Assembly (NCBI GenBank): GCA_028284955.1
Contig: JANQQS010000115.1
Coordinates: 33,779-97,778, forward strand
Reading direction: 5' to 3'
Length of the DNA stretch: 64,000 nt
DNA from: Myxococcota bacterium
GTDB lineage: Bacteria > Myxococcota_A > Polyangia > Polyangiales > Houyiibacteriaceae
Made by a program: the position numbers and the translations under genes. Within the stretch, counting starts at the first letter, position 1; every line of letters begins with the position of its first letter. Below, one piece after another: positions 36,343 through 45,535 of this stretch. The notes under the pieces were generated by a model. That model ran no database searches, was not told the DNA's origin, and saw only the letters and a list, made by a program, of their open reading frames with translations.

Positions 36343-37944
36343 ATGGATACACATATCCGAAAGATCCTCATCGTCGGCGGAGGAACCTCTGGCTGGTTGT
36401 CCGCTGCCTATCTGCAGCGAGCGCTGGGTGCAACTGTCGAAATCACACTCGTCGAATCGAAACGCATTGGACGCGTGGGAGTAGGCGAGGCGACCATTCC
36501 TACGCTACGCGCAACGATGGACTTTCTAGGGTATCCCGACGAACTCTGGATGCCTCGCGTGGGTGCAACCTACAAGGCTGCAATCCGATTCGTCAGCTGG
36601 TCTCAAAACCCAAATCCGCGCGTTTCAGACAGCTATTGGCATCCATTCATTTCGAGACCGGAGCCGTTCGCTCGCCCCTACGAGAAACCGTTTTTTCCTG
36701 AAATCGGACAAGGCGTCTCGCTCCTCCAGTATGGACTCAAACGACGCTTGGACGGTTCGACTCAATCCATCGCCGAAATGCTGACGCCAACCCCTGCGCT
36801 GTGCATGGCAAAACGGTCCCCTCGGCACCCTTCAGACGAATCATTGAGCGAGGTCTGGGCGTATCATATCGACGCGCATCGGTTTGCAGATTTTCTCGAA
36901 GAGAAAACGAAAGAACGAGGTGTTCGTCACATCGTCGACGATGTCGTAGACGCCGACTGCAACGAAAACGGGTCGCTGCGGTCGGTTCGAACAAGCGGCG
37001 GCCTCCGTCTCGAAGCCGACCTGTTTCTCGATTGCACCGGGTTTCGCGGCATGCTCATTAATCGGACGCTCGAAGAGCCATTCATCAGCGACGGGAACAA
37101 GCTGCTTTGTGATTCTGCAGTCGCGATTCCATGCGAAAGCGATCCGGCTCGCGATGGTTTGGAACCCTTCACGACAGCTACGGCACTTGACCATGGCTGG
37201 ACCTGGAACATTCCGCTGCTTCACCGAACAGGCTGCGGCTACGTGTACAGTCGACAGTTCACTTCGCCTGGAAAAGCTGAAGAAGAGCTTCGCGCGCACC
37301 TAGGACATCGCGCAGGCGATACGTCACCACTCCATCTTCGTATGCGCGTCGGTTACACCCAAAACGCTTGGGTCAAAAACTGCATCGCGATCGGACTCTC
37401 GGCATCGTTTATCGAGCCGCTGGAATCCACGGGGATCTTCCTGACCGAACATGCGCTCGCGGCGCTGATTTCTTTGTTCCCCGATCGGCGATTCGATGCC
37501 GCGACGACGCGCAAGTACAACGCCATGGTGCGGGATATGTACGAAGAAGCGAGGGACTTCGTCATGCTTCACTATCTCGTGAGTCGTCGTGACGACACCG
37601 AGTTTTGGAAGGCATCGCGCGAAGCCATCGATATCCCCGACACGCTTGGAGAAAAACTGGCGTTTTTTCAAACTAGACTGCCAACCCTGGACGTATTGAA
37701 GGTTACGATTTTCCGCGACTTCAACTACACGTGCATTCTTGACGGGAACCACAAGCTTCCGCCTACGCCTCACCCTTTACTTCGGCACATCGGGGATTCC
37801 GCTGGAGAACGTGCACTGACAACCATCCAGCAGCGCACAAACTCTTTGCTCGAACACCTTCCAACCCACTACGACTACCTCACGCAAATGGCCAACTCGC
37901 CGGACAGCATCCAACCAAGGGCTACAAAGAATGGCTTGGCTTGA
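36343..37944 (+). CDS. Flavin-dependent tryptophan halogenase
   Basis: A 533-residue protein with all the family landmarks: the FAD-binding GGGTSGWLSA near the N-terminus, a catalytic Lys (K78, in GATYKAAIRF) in the place of PrnA Lys79, the WTWNIP motif (286-291) and a conserved Glu (E358, in SFIEPLESTG) matching PrnA Glu346. These enzymes use FADH2, O2 and halide to make hypohalous acid that halogenates an indole or a carrier-bound aromatic. Regioselectivity cannot be read here. SD GGAGA precedes the ATG. The stop overlaps the P450 start by 14 bases. No separate flavin reductase is in view. Confidence 0.93.
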   Translation: MDTHIRKILIVGGGTSGWLSAAYLQRALGATVEITLVESKRIGRVGVGEATIPTLRATMDFLGYPDELWMPRVGATYKAAIRFVSWSQNPNPRVSDSYWHPFISRPEPFARPYEKPFFPEIGQGVSLLQYGLKRRLDGSTQSIAEMLTPTPALCMAKRSPRHPSDESLSEVWAYHIDAHRFADFLEEKTKERGVRHIVDDVVDADCNENGSLRSVRTSGGLRLEADLFLDCTGFRGMLINRTLEEPFISDGNKLLCDSAVAIPCESDPARDGLEPFTTATALDHGWTWNIPLLHRTGCGYVYSRQFTSPGKAEEELRAHLGHRAGDTSPLHLRMRVGYTQNAWVKNCIAIGLSASFIEPLESTGIFLTEHALAALISLFPDRRFDAATTRKYNAMVRDMYEEARDFVMLHYLVSRRDDTEFWKASREAIDIPDTLGEKLAFFQTRLPTLDVLKVTIFRDFNYTCILDGNHKLPPTPHPLLRHIGDSAGERALTTIQQRTNSLLEHLPTHYDYLTQMANSPDSIQPRATKNGLA

Positions 37945-39493
37945 TAAATTTCCTCCCGTTGCTGTAGCTGGACCGCAGCCGATACCTTTCGTTGGGCGCC
38001 AGATCCATCTTCTGAAGTTCCTCCGCGATCCGGTCGGCCATCTACTTCGGGCGCACGAGACATTCGGAGACGTCTATGCGCTCTCAAAAGGCGACCCTTC
38101 AATCGTCTTTCTCTTGGGAGCCGCCGCAAACGAAATGGTGCTCAGTTCTCCTCAAACGTTCCACAACTACATCCGTACTCCGTTCCGCATTCCTGACAAG
38201 AGCGCCATATCTCGACTTCAGGTACGCCTGACCGCAATGAACGGAGACGACCATCGCACGCACCGACGTCTCCTGATGCAGGCGTTTACGACTCCTCAGA
38301 ATCAACGTCACGCACTCGCCATCGCTCGGCTTGCAGAAGCGCAGGTTCGTACTTGGCGCTTCGGAGACACGATAGATTTCGCCGAGGAGATGATCGGGCT
38401 CTCCGCCTCTATCGCGGAGCAGTGCTTGTTTGGTGTCTGCCCCAACGACGACTCTATCCGCGTCGGAAAACTGGCGATGAATTTTCTTGATCTCGTCTTC
38501 TCGCCAACCGCTATGGCGTTGCCGTTCGATATTCCGCGAACACCGTTTCGCTCGTTGTTGCGCACGAGCGAGAACATCGAGTCCGCGATGCTCGAACTGG
38601 TCGAGCGGAAACGCGCAAACATGCACGAAGGCACGTCAGATGTGCTGTCCACATTGATTCGCCACTGCGATAGTGAACCATCGATCAACTCGTCGGAACT
38701 GATCTCCCAGACGTTTTCCATGTTCGTGGCCGGCCACGAAACGACCGCACAAACCCTCGCATGGACCGCTTTTTTGCTCGCTCAGCACCCCACTGAACAC
38801 AAACAAGTCGCCGATGAAGTTCGTGGTATCTTGGACGGCAGAGCAGCCGCTCCCGAGGACCTTGCTCGCCTTCCATTTCTGGATCGCTCCATCAAGGAGA
38901 GCATGCGCTTGCTTCCGGCCACCCCACTACTGTTTTTTAGAAAAAGCATTCGGCCGTTCCGCTTCCACGGAATCAGTTTCCCGGCTGGCACGATCGCTGT
39001 TCTGAGTCCACTCGTCACGCATCGTTGCACCAAGCGGTTTCCGAACCCTCGACATTTTTTTCCGGGACGATGGTCGAACGTAAACGTCACTCCGTTTGAG
39101 TACCTTCCCTTCGGATCGGGTCCACGGCGATGCATCGGAGCAGGTTTTGCGTCTATGGCCATTCGGATCGTGCTGAGCGTCATATTGCAGAAAGTGAGGC
39201 TGCAGCCCATCCGTGACGCCAATATTTCTCGTACCGCGCGAAGCATCACCATGGGGCCTCGATATGGAATGCCGATGATCGTGCTTCCTCCCGACTCCCA
39301 CGATGCGGTCCTTCGAAACGACGTGTCGGGCGACATCCACGAACTTGTCGATCTTCGCACCCCACCGACTGATATGCCCAGCCTCGATTCGACCAGTTCC
39401 GATTCGACAAAAAGCGCTCCGACAAATCCCCATCGTTCGCTGAATATCGAACCAACGCCACGACACCGCCCCGCAGCGGTACGAGCTCGCTGA
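37931..39493 (+). CDS. Cytochrome P450
   Basis: A 520-residue P450. The I-helix AGHETT (267-272), K-helix ExxR (ESMR, 323-326), and heme-binding FGSGPRRCIG with Cys401 are all intact. The last ~60 residues are low complexity, rich in Ser/Pro/Asp. It overlaps the halogenase and is followed after one base by the methyltransferase, so it is part of one tailoring operon. The substrate is unknown; redox partners are not in the window. Confidence 0.93.
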   Translation: MAWLDKFPPVAVAGPQPIPFVGRQIHLLKFLRDPVGHLLRAHETFGDVYALSKGDPSIVFLLGAAANEMVLSSPQTFHNYIRTPFRIPDKSAISRLQVRLTAMNGDDHRTHRRLLMQAFTTPQNQRHALAIARLAEAQVRTWRFGDTIDFAEEMIGLSASIAEQCLFGVCPNDDSIRVGKLAMNFLDLVFSPTAMALPFDIPRTPFRSLLRTSENIESAMLELVERKRANMHEGTSDVLSTLIRHCDSEPSINSSELISQTFSMFVAGHETTAQTLAWTAFLLAQHPTEHKQVADEVRGILDGRAAAPEDLARLPFLDRSIKESMRLLPATPLLFFRKSIRPFRFHGISFPAGTIAVLSPLVTHRCTKRFPNPRHFFPGRWSNVNVTPFEYLPFGSGPRRCIGAGFASMAIRIVLSVILQKVRLQPIRDANISRTARSITMGPRYGMPMIVLPPDSHDAVLRNDVSGDIHELVDLRTPPTDMPSLDSTSSDSTKSAPTNPHRSLNIEPTPRHRPAAVRAR

Positions 39494-39494
39494 G

Positions 39495-40505
39495 GTGTCC
39501 GTGCAGCCTACCCCGTCGCAATTTGTGGGTGAACTCAATCGAGGATTCCGCCGGTCTCGTACGATTGTCACCGCAAACTCTCTAGGAGTATTCGATGCAC
39601 TTAGTGAACGACCTCTAAGCACGACGGCGTTGGCGAGCACGATCGGTTGTGATCGAACAGGGACCAAAATGCTCGTTCGAGCACTCATCGCGATGAACCT
39701 ACTCATTGAATCAACGGATGGTGAACTTTCCCTCTCCTCGCTCAGCCGCGATCTTCTATCTCGATCATCACCCAACTACATCGGGCATATGCTGAGGTTT
39801 CACGACGTGCTCTACGAAGGCTGGAGCCACCTCGAACACGTTCTTCGAAGCGGTCGACGCTGGCATTCACTACGGAATCTGCTCGACGAAGATGATGAAT
39901 TCACACAGGAATACATTGCGGGCATGATGCCTTTAGCGCAACACACCGCCCCACGACTCGCCAAACTCATGATGCGCTGGAATCCTTCCTCGATGCTCGA
40001 CATTGGCTGCGGGCCAGGCGCATACAGCCTCGCGATGATCGAACGGGTTCCCGGTTTGAAGCTTACTCTTTTCGATTTGCCGACAACTCTGAAGACGACC
40101 GAACGGTTCGTTCGACGAGGAGGCACGCGCCACGACATCACTCTGCGAGCCGGAGACTACCTATCCGATGATCTCGGCGAAGGGTATGACCTCGCTCTGC
40201 TGTCCCATGTCACTCACGACGAATCCGCCGAATCGCTCCGCAAGCTTTTCGTGCGAACAAGAAACGCGCTTCGGGAAGGCGGACGCATCTGCATTCACGG
40301 CTGGCTGCTCACAGACGACGACTCGAGCGAGGAGTTTGAGAGTCTATTCAGCCTTCAGCTGATGACGTATACCGATGGCCGGCTGTATTCGCGGGAAGAA
40401 TACGAGCGATTGCTCCACGAATGCGGCTATCGCGATATTGAGTACCGCAAGCTGGAAAACGATACGTCGTTCCCTACACACGCGATCTGGGCCGTGCGCT
40501 CGTAG
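39495..40505 (+). CDS. SAM-dependent O-methyltransferase (Methyltransf_2 type)
   Basis: A 336-residue enzyme. An N-terminal winged-helix dimerisation region (ANSLGVFDALSERPLSTTALAST) precedes the SAM motif MLDIGCGPGAYSLAM (DIGCGPG about 169-175) and a catalytic region with the His in LLSHVTHDE. It starts with GTG at 39495, one base after the P450 stop. It is the last plus-strand gene of the halogenase operon and is convergent with the JmjC-like gene. Substrate unknown. Confidence 0.88.
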   Translation: MSVQPTPSQFVGELNRGFRRSRTIVTANSLGVFDALSERPLSTTALASTIGCDRTGTKMLVRALIAMNLLIESTDGELSLSSLSRDLLSRSSPNYIGHMLRFHDVLYEGWSHLEHVLRSGRRWHSLRNLLDEDDEFTQEYIAGMMPLAQHTAPRLAKLMMRWNPSSMLDIGCGPGAYSLAMIERVPGLKLTLFDLPTTLKTTERFVRRGGTRHDITLRAGDYLSDDLGEGYDLALLSHVTHDESAESLRKLFVRTRNALREGGRICIHGWLLTDDDSSEEFESLFSLQLMTYTDGRLYSREEYERLLHECGYRDIEYRKLENDTSFPTHAIWAVRS

Positions 40506-40508
40506 CGT

Positions 40509-41345
40509 TCACGCGGCGAGTTGTTTCTTCAATATTCTTGCTCGTCGTTTCTGGCGCAGGATGTGCCTCCCACATCTTGAAATATTTCTGAAGAAACGAA
40601 TATTTTTTGAAAGCGAGCAAAACCATACAAAGTTTAGAGAAATATTGAGTTTCTCAAGTGACGAAACTTGATGCCACCAGAAGCTTGGAATGTACAAGAC
40701 TTCGCCTTCATACAAATCAAGATGAACGGGATTCGCTTTTCGAAACTCTGGAAATTGATTGTAGTCTGGATGATGGGCATCGACCTGACTAATAAACGGC
40801 GCGTCGGACCGCCAGGAATTGGGATAGTATTCCCGCAATCCGGGTGTGAACATTACAAATCTTTTCGAACCTCGAATCACCCAATGAAACGTCTCCACGG
40901 GGTCGTAGTGAAGCGGGACGACAATCGATTCGCCGCTCACCCACATCTTTGTCCGAGCGATTTCGTAGGACGAAATCGGGTAAGGAAGCTCGTAATCGCG
41001 CTTTAGGGTAGGCACCCGGTTAATGTCGTCCTGAAGATACAGCCATTCTCTGCCTTCATCGGACTTCCGCAGCCTCTTGCTGAAGCTACCAAAAGTCATT
41101 CTTTCGGTTGACAACCCGAATCGTGGATTCCAGGTGAAGTTTGGCGCAGCACTGACCGCGACCTCAACGTATTCTTGGGAAATGTTTTGATCTAGATACT
41201 CGACGTTCCAGCTGCGCTGAGCTCGTGTTTGATCCATCAATCCCTGAATAATCACGGGCCTACCCAGACGAACGAACCGACGCAGCACATCGTCATCAAT
41301 ACGCTTTACCCGCTCGATAGTCGGCTTGCTTCGTTTCCAGATCAT
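40509..41345 (-). CDS. JmjC/cupin_8-type Fe(II)/2-oxoglutarate oxygenase
   Basis: A 278-residue protein with the cupin_8 layout: metal-binding His146 and Asp148 in PLHYDP, the FHWVIRGSKRFVMF segment, and distal His225 in YIPSFWWHQVSSL. A central KMWVSG strand and N-terminal LGRPVIIQGL also fit. These are non-heme iron hydroxylases acting on proteins or small molecules. It is convergent with the methyltransferase (three bases between stops) and its C-terminal end is rich in basic residues and locally AT-rich, unlike its neighbours. It probably belongs to the tailoring cluster, but its opposite orientation leaves that open. Confidence 0.8.
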   Translation of the reverse strand: MIWKRSKPTIERVKRIDDDVLRRFVRLGRPVIIQGLMDQTRAQRSWNVEYLDQNISQEYVEVAVSAAPNFTWNPRFGLSTERMTFGSFSKRLRKSDEGREWLYLQDDINRVPTLKRDYELPYPISSYEIARTKMWVSGESIVVPLHYDPVETFHWVIRGSKRFVMFTPGLREYYPNSWRSDAPFISQVDAHHPDYNQFPEFRKANPVHLDLYEGEVLYIPSFWWHQVSSLEKLNISLNFVWFCSLSKNIRFFRNISRCGRHILRQKRRARILKKQLAA

Positions 41346-41501
41346 CGCGCTCCCCCTCGCAAGACAGCTGACTGTATATCGGAAAATTGTGCTCTTCAGC
41401 CACGAGTTGTGCGATCGTGTGACCAGGCCAATTCATTTTCGGCCGCGACCGCCGAACATTAACTGCATCGTACACCCACCCTCAAGCAGCCCCCAAACCC
41501 C

Positions 41502-44360
41502 GTGGAACAAGCTGAAAACATAGAGGTTTTTGGCCCAGAGCTTCACGCCTGGGTGCTCCGCGCTGTGTTCGAGGTGTTTGACGAAGCGCTGGGAAAACAA
41601 CGCGTCGACGCCACGCTTGAGAAGTTTGGAGTGACGCGCGAGCAGCTAAGTGACCCGGAGGCCTGGCTCTTCCAAGAGTTCGTGGAGGCTTGGTTCAACG
41701 AGCTCATCAATGCCGGTGGAGAGCCGGAACTATTCGACCGAGCGGCCCGACTGGCGCTCTCGCCGCGTTACCTTGGGCCCCTCTACGCGCTCGTACGCAC
41801 ATTGGGCTCGACCGAGTCGACGTACTTTCGAGTCGCCAAAACGTCCCCGCGATACAACAAAGGAGCTACCTACACCGTGGAAAAGAAAGGGGCGCAGCAT
41901 GTCTTCGTCACCTTTCAACCCAAAGACGCAACGAAGCGCGAGCAGACGCGTTATCTCTGCCGGTTTCGGCAAGTTCAATTCGCAGCGGTACCTACCCTCT
42001 TCGACCTCACACCAGCAAAAGTGGAGTGTCACTCCTGTGTCGTCGACGGAGACGATTGCTGTGAATATGAAATCACCTGGGAAGAACGGGAACGGAGAAT
42101 CGCCCATTGGGTCGCAGGACTGGTTGGGCTTGGGTTCGCGAGCGCGCTCATCGTCGGCGCAAAGCTTACGCTTTGGCCGGCACTCTTGGTGGCGCTCGGA
42201 TTCGCTCTGGGAGGGATGGCCATCGGACGCCTCGGAGGCATGAGATCCGATTTGGCCGACCGCATCAAAGACCTGAGCGATCATCACGATGCGCTCGCGA
42301 TCAGCTTGCGCCGGAACGAATCTCGCTTCGAACAGCTCCTCGAAGCCAAGGCTCATGTCGACCGGAAGGTCGAAGACCGCACCGCTGAGCTCAAAAAGAC
42401 CAGCGACCAACTCGCATCCACATTGGACGAAGTTCGCGCGCTCGATCGAGCGAAAACGGATTTCTTCTCAAACGTATCTCACGAGCTGCGTACACCGCTT
42501 ACCTTGTTGATCGGCCCTCTCGACGACATGGTTCGCGGCGCCGAACCACCCGGCGGAACCAAGGTCGCTGTGCACTCGATGCGGCGCAACGCAGTCCGAC
42601 TGCGCTTGTTGATTAATCAGCTGCTCGATTTGTCGAAAGTTGACGCCGGCAAAGTCGCACTCCAGCGTTCCTCGATCGACCCGCGCGCGTTTGCCCATCG
42701 TTTGGTGGACGCGTTTAGAAGCGCCGCGGAACGAAAGAATATTCGTTTGGAAGTCGAGGCGCCGGATCACATGGCTCCGATCGCACTCGATACGAACTGG
42801 CTGGAATCAGCGCTTACGAACCTCGTCGCGAACGCAATGCGATTCGTCGACTCGGGCGGCCGAGTTGTGGTGCGGGTTGTCGATCAAGGTGGCGATGTGG
42901 CTCTTTGTGTCGAGGACGACGGGGAAGGGATTCCAGAAGCAGACCTGCCAAAAATATTCGACCGCTTCGCCCAAGCAGGGTCGAGCGAAGCCCGACGTGG
43001 TGGAACAGGTATCGGGCTCGCGCTCGTTCACGAAGCTGCGCGGCTTCATGGTGGCGAGGTCACCGTGGAGAGCAAAGAGAACAAAGGAACTACCTTCACA
43101 ATGACGCTCCCGCGCATCATTGTGAGCGGCGACGAGGACGCAACCGACGACGGCGCGAACGAACCAGCGAAGCAAATTCAGATCGACAACTACGTTGTCC
43201 CCGAAGGAACGCATGCGACAGAGAGTTCCGATCGAGAAGGGCCGTCCGCCGATGCCCCGCTCGCCGTCATCGTCGAAGACAACCCTGATTTGCGGCGCTT
43301 TCTCGCCGACGTCCTCGCCGCGCAGTACCACGTGCGCGCGGCGAGCGACGGACACGAGGGGCTAGCGCTCGTGAACACTTGTGATCCGGACGTGGTGATC
43401 ACGGATGTAAGTATGCCGAAAATGGACGGCATCGAATTGACTCGCCGGCTGCGTGCCTTGGAACACACGCGCACCACTCCGATCTTGCTGGTCACCGCAC
43501 GCCGCGACATCGGCCAGGTGCTTGAAGGCTTTGAAGTCGGCGCGAACGACTACCTCACCAAACCATTTCATGGCCGCGAACTTCTCGCGCGAATCGATGT
43601 GCACGTTCGACTTCAACGAATGGTGCACGAGCTCGCGCATCAAGAAAGGCTCGCATCTCTCGGCGTCGTTTCCGCCTCGGTCGCCCATAACGTGCGCAAC
43701 GCGCTTACGGCGCTCGTTAGCGGATTGCCTGCAATGAAAAAACGCTTCGGCAAGAAGTTGGACGACATGAGCTCGGAAATGCTCGATGTGATGATCGACA
43801 GCGCGCATCGCATTCAGCGGACGTCCGAAGATCTGCTGGATCTGTCGCGCATCGACCGACCGGACGAATCCACCTTCCACCCTGGCGCCGGCCTTATGGC
43901 AGCAGTGCGATTGATGTCCGTAAAACTCGGCGACGGAGTCGAAGTCATCACCCATGTGGACGAGGATGTCACCCTCCATGGACGCGCCGGCGACATGAAC
44001 CACGTATTCCTGAACTTGATGGACAACGCCGTCAAAGCCGTGGTCGGAAGCGGACGAATTCGAGTGACGGGGAACATCGCGGGCGGCGAATACGTAGTGA
44101 ACATCGAAGACTCTGGCGATGGCATCGACCCCACGAGAGAAGAGGCCATCTTTCAACCGTTTCAGACATTCCGAAAACAGGGAGGAACCGGTCTGGGTCT
44201 GGCGATCGCGCGCGACATCGTCGACCAACATGGAGGCACAATCACCGCAGGCCATTCGGATCTCGGCGGCGCCATGTTCACGGTTCGCTTACCCCGCTCC
44301 CGCAAGCGTTCGACGGAGCTCCCGCAAGCGTTGCCTTCGTCCACACAGATTCGTCACTGA
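41502..44360 (+). CDS. Hybrid histidine kinase: V4R-like sensor, HK, receiver, second HK
   Basis: A 952-residue protein. Residues about 1-195 resemble a V4R/heme-NO-binding-like sensor ending in a Cys-rich CHSCVVDGDDCCEYEITW (C176, C179, C186, C187). Two membrane helices (about 203-243) and a coiled coil follow. The first kinase has a normal H-box (SHELRTPLTLL, H327) and ATPase. A receiver (VVITDVSMPKMDG) is next, then a second kinase core with the odd H-box SVAHNVRNAL, where the usual acidic residue after His is Asn, but with an intact C-terminal ATPase. It starts with GTG at 41502. It is not obviously tied to the halogenase genes. Confidence 0.85.
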   Translation: MEQAENIEVFGPELHAWVLRAVFEVFDEALGKQRVDATLEKFGVTREQLSDPEAWLFQEFVEAWFNELINAGGEPELFDRAARLALSPRYLGPLYALVRTLGSTESTYFRVAKTSPRYNKGATYTVEKKGAQHVFVTFQPKDATKREQTRYLCRFRQVQFAAVPTLFDLTPAKVECHSCVVDGDDCCEYEITWEERERRIAHWVAGLVGLGFASALIVGAKLTLWPALLVALGFALGGMAIGRLGGMRSDLADRIKDLSDHHDALAISLRRNESRFEQLLEAKAHVDRKVEDRTAELKKTSDQLASTLDEVRALDRAKTDFFSNVSHELRTPLTLLIGPLDDMVRGAEPPGGTKVAVHSMRRNAVRLRLLINQLLDLSKVDAGKVALQRSSIDPRAFAHRLVDAFRSAAERKNIRLEVEAPDHMAPIALDTNWLESALTNLVANAMRFVDSGGRVVVRVVDQGGDVALCVEDDGEGIPEADLPKIFDRFAQAGSSEARRGGTGIGLALVHEAARLHGGEVTVESKENKGTTFTMTLPRIIVSGDEDATDDGANEPAKQIQIDNYVVPEGTHATESSDREGPSADAPLAVIVEDNPDLRRFLADVLAAQYHVRAASDGHEGLALVNTCDPDVVITDVSMPKMDGIELTRRLRALEHTRTTPILLVTARRDIGQVLEGFEVGANDYLTKPFHGRELLARIDVHVRLQRMVHELAHQERLASLGVVSASVAHNVRNALTALVSGLPAMKKRFGKKLDDMSSEMLDVMIDSAHRIQRTSEDLLDLSRIDRPDESTFHPGAGLMAAVRLMSVKLGDGVEVITHVDEDVTLHGRAGDMNHVFLNLMDNAVKAVVGSGRIRVTGNIAGGEYVVNIEDSGDGIDPTREEAIFQPFQTFRKQGGTGLGLAIARDIVDQHGGTITAGHSDLGGAMFTVRLPRSRKRSTELPQALPSSTQIRH

Positions 44361-44364
44361 CGCA

Positions 44365-44398
44365 GGCAACCCGACGATACACCTATCGGCGGGTTGCC
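44365..44398 (+). terminator. Hairpin downstream of the hybrid kinase gene
   Basis: GGCAACCCG (44365-44373) pairs with CGGGTTGCC (44390-44398), with inner CGAT/ATCG. It starts five bases after the stop of the kinase gene. The T-rich tract that would complete a classic rho-independent terminator is only partial (CTTATTCCCCTCTTTTTGCC downstream). Confidence 0.6.
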
Positions 44399-44506
44399 CC
44401 CGTCCCCGCCTTATTCCCCTCTTTTTGCCTCGATTTCGGCTTCCATAGACCTAGCGATCCACGGGTCGGTGTAGTAGCCTCCGCAGCGCCGGGGGGAGGA
44501 AGCGGT

Positions 44507-45511
44507 GTGGCCGCAATCAACGACAACCCGATCGCGTGCGATCTGCCAGGCGCGGATGTGTCCGTTGCCCCCTCTCTGATTCGGCTTCCTCCCGACGAAG
44601 TTCGGTCGCTCTCGGAGCTCAACCCCTACGTGCCTCTGCTGCACTTTGTCGTGGAGTGGGTTCTGATATTGGGCGCGGCATCGCTTGCGACAGCATGGCC
44701 GCATCCGTTGGTCTACGTGCTCGCCGTGATGTTCATCGGAGGCAGGCAGCACGCATTGCTCGCGCTGCTCCACGACGGGCTCCACTATCGTCTATTCGGC
44801 CATCGAAAACTCAATGAATGGAGCGCAGAACTGCTCACCTGGCCGTTCATGCTGTTGTCGATGACAAAATTTCGGCGCACTCATTTCGCGCATCACCGTC
44901 GACCCAATACGAAACACGACCCTGACTGGCTACGCAAACAGAATCCGGATTGGGTGTTTCCCAAGAGCTGGTGGTCCCTGTCGAAGCTGCTCGCAATCCA
45001 GCTCGTGGGCCTGGGCTTCGTTCGCCTGATCCTGCAGTCGCATGCTCTAAAGACCGATAGAGCAACTGAGACCGACCACACGGCGCAGAACCGTGCGCCG
45101 CAGATCGAACGCCGATCCCGTCTATCGGGGTACGCTCGGCTCGCGTTTAATGTCTGCGTGCTCGCTTGGTGCTGGCAGGAAGAGCTTCTGCTCGAATACG
45201 TATTGCTCTGGATCGTGCCGTTCTTAACCTGGACGCAGCTCATCATTCATATTCGAAGTATTGGCGAGCACTTCGCGATCAAGCCTGGCGCCTACGGAGA
45301 AACGCGAACCACCATGGTGAGCTGGCTAGAGCGAGTCTTCATCATTCCCAAAAACCTCAACTTTCATCTGGAGCATCACCTCTACCCCAGCGTGCCTTTT
45401 TATCGCCTACCCGCGCTGCACCAGCGTTTGATGCGCGATTCGCAGTATCCACGCGTTGCGCATATCACGAGCGGATACTGGCGAGTGCTCCGCGAATGCA
45501 CCACCGTGTGA
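44507..45511 (+). CDS. Membrane fatty-acid desaturase
   Basis: A 334-residue membrane enzyme with the three His boxes of the family: HDGLH (89-93), HFAHH (126-130) and HLEHH (about 289-293). Membrane segments flank them. These di-iron enzymes desaturate or hydroxylate acyl chains, with electrons from a partner not in view. The GTG at 44507 has a perfect GGAGGA SD upstream. The next gene is an AraC-like regulator 24 bases later. Confidence 0.9.
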   Translation: MAAINDNPIACDLPGADVSVAPSLIRLPPDEVRSLSELNPYVPLLHFVVEWVLILGAASLATAWPHPLVYVLAVMFIGGRQHALLALLHDGLHYRLFGHRKLNEWSAELLTWPFMLLSMTKFRRTHFAHHRRPNTKHDPDWLRKQNPDWVFPKSWWSLSKLLAIQLVGLGFVRLILQSHALKTDRATETDHTAQNRAPQIERRSRLSGYARLAFNVCVLAWCWQEELLLEYVLLWIVPFLTWTQLIIHIRSIGEHFAIKPGAYGETRTTMVSWLERVFIIPKNLNFHLEHHLYPSVPFYRLPALHQRLMRDSQYPRVAHITSGYWRVLRECTTV

Positions 45512-45535
45512 CCCCATGGCCTTAGCGAACGCACC

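Noticed and set aside
40530..40720. AT-rich patch as a mobile-element junction
   Set aside because: The composition dips at the 3' end of the JmjC-like gene, but no inverted repeats, integrase or target duplication are visible; it is noted only as a hint of transfer.
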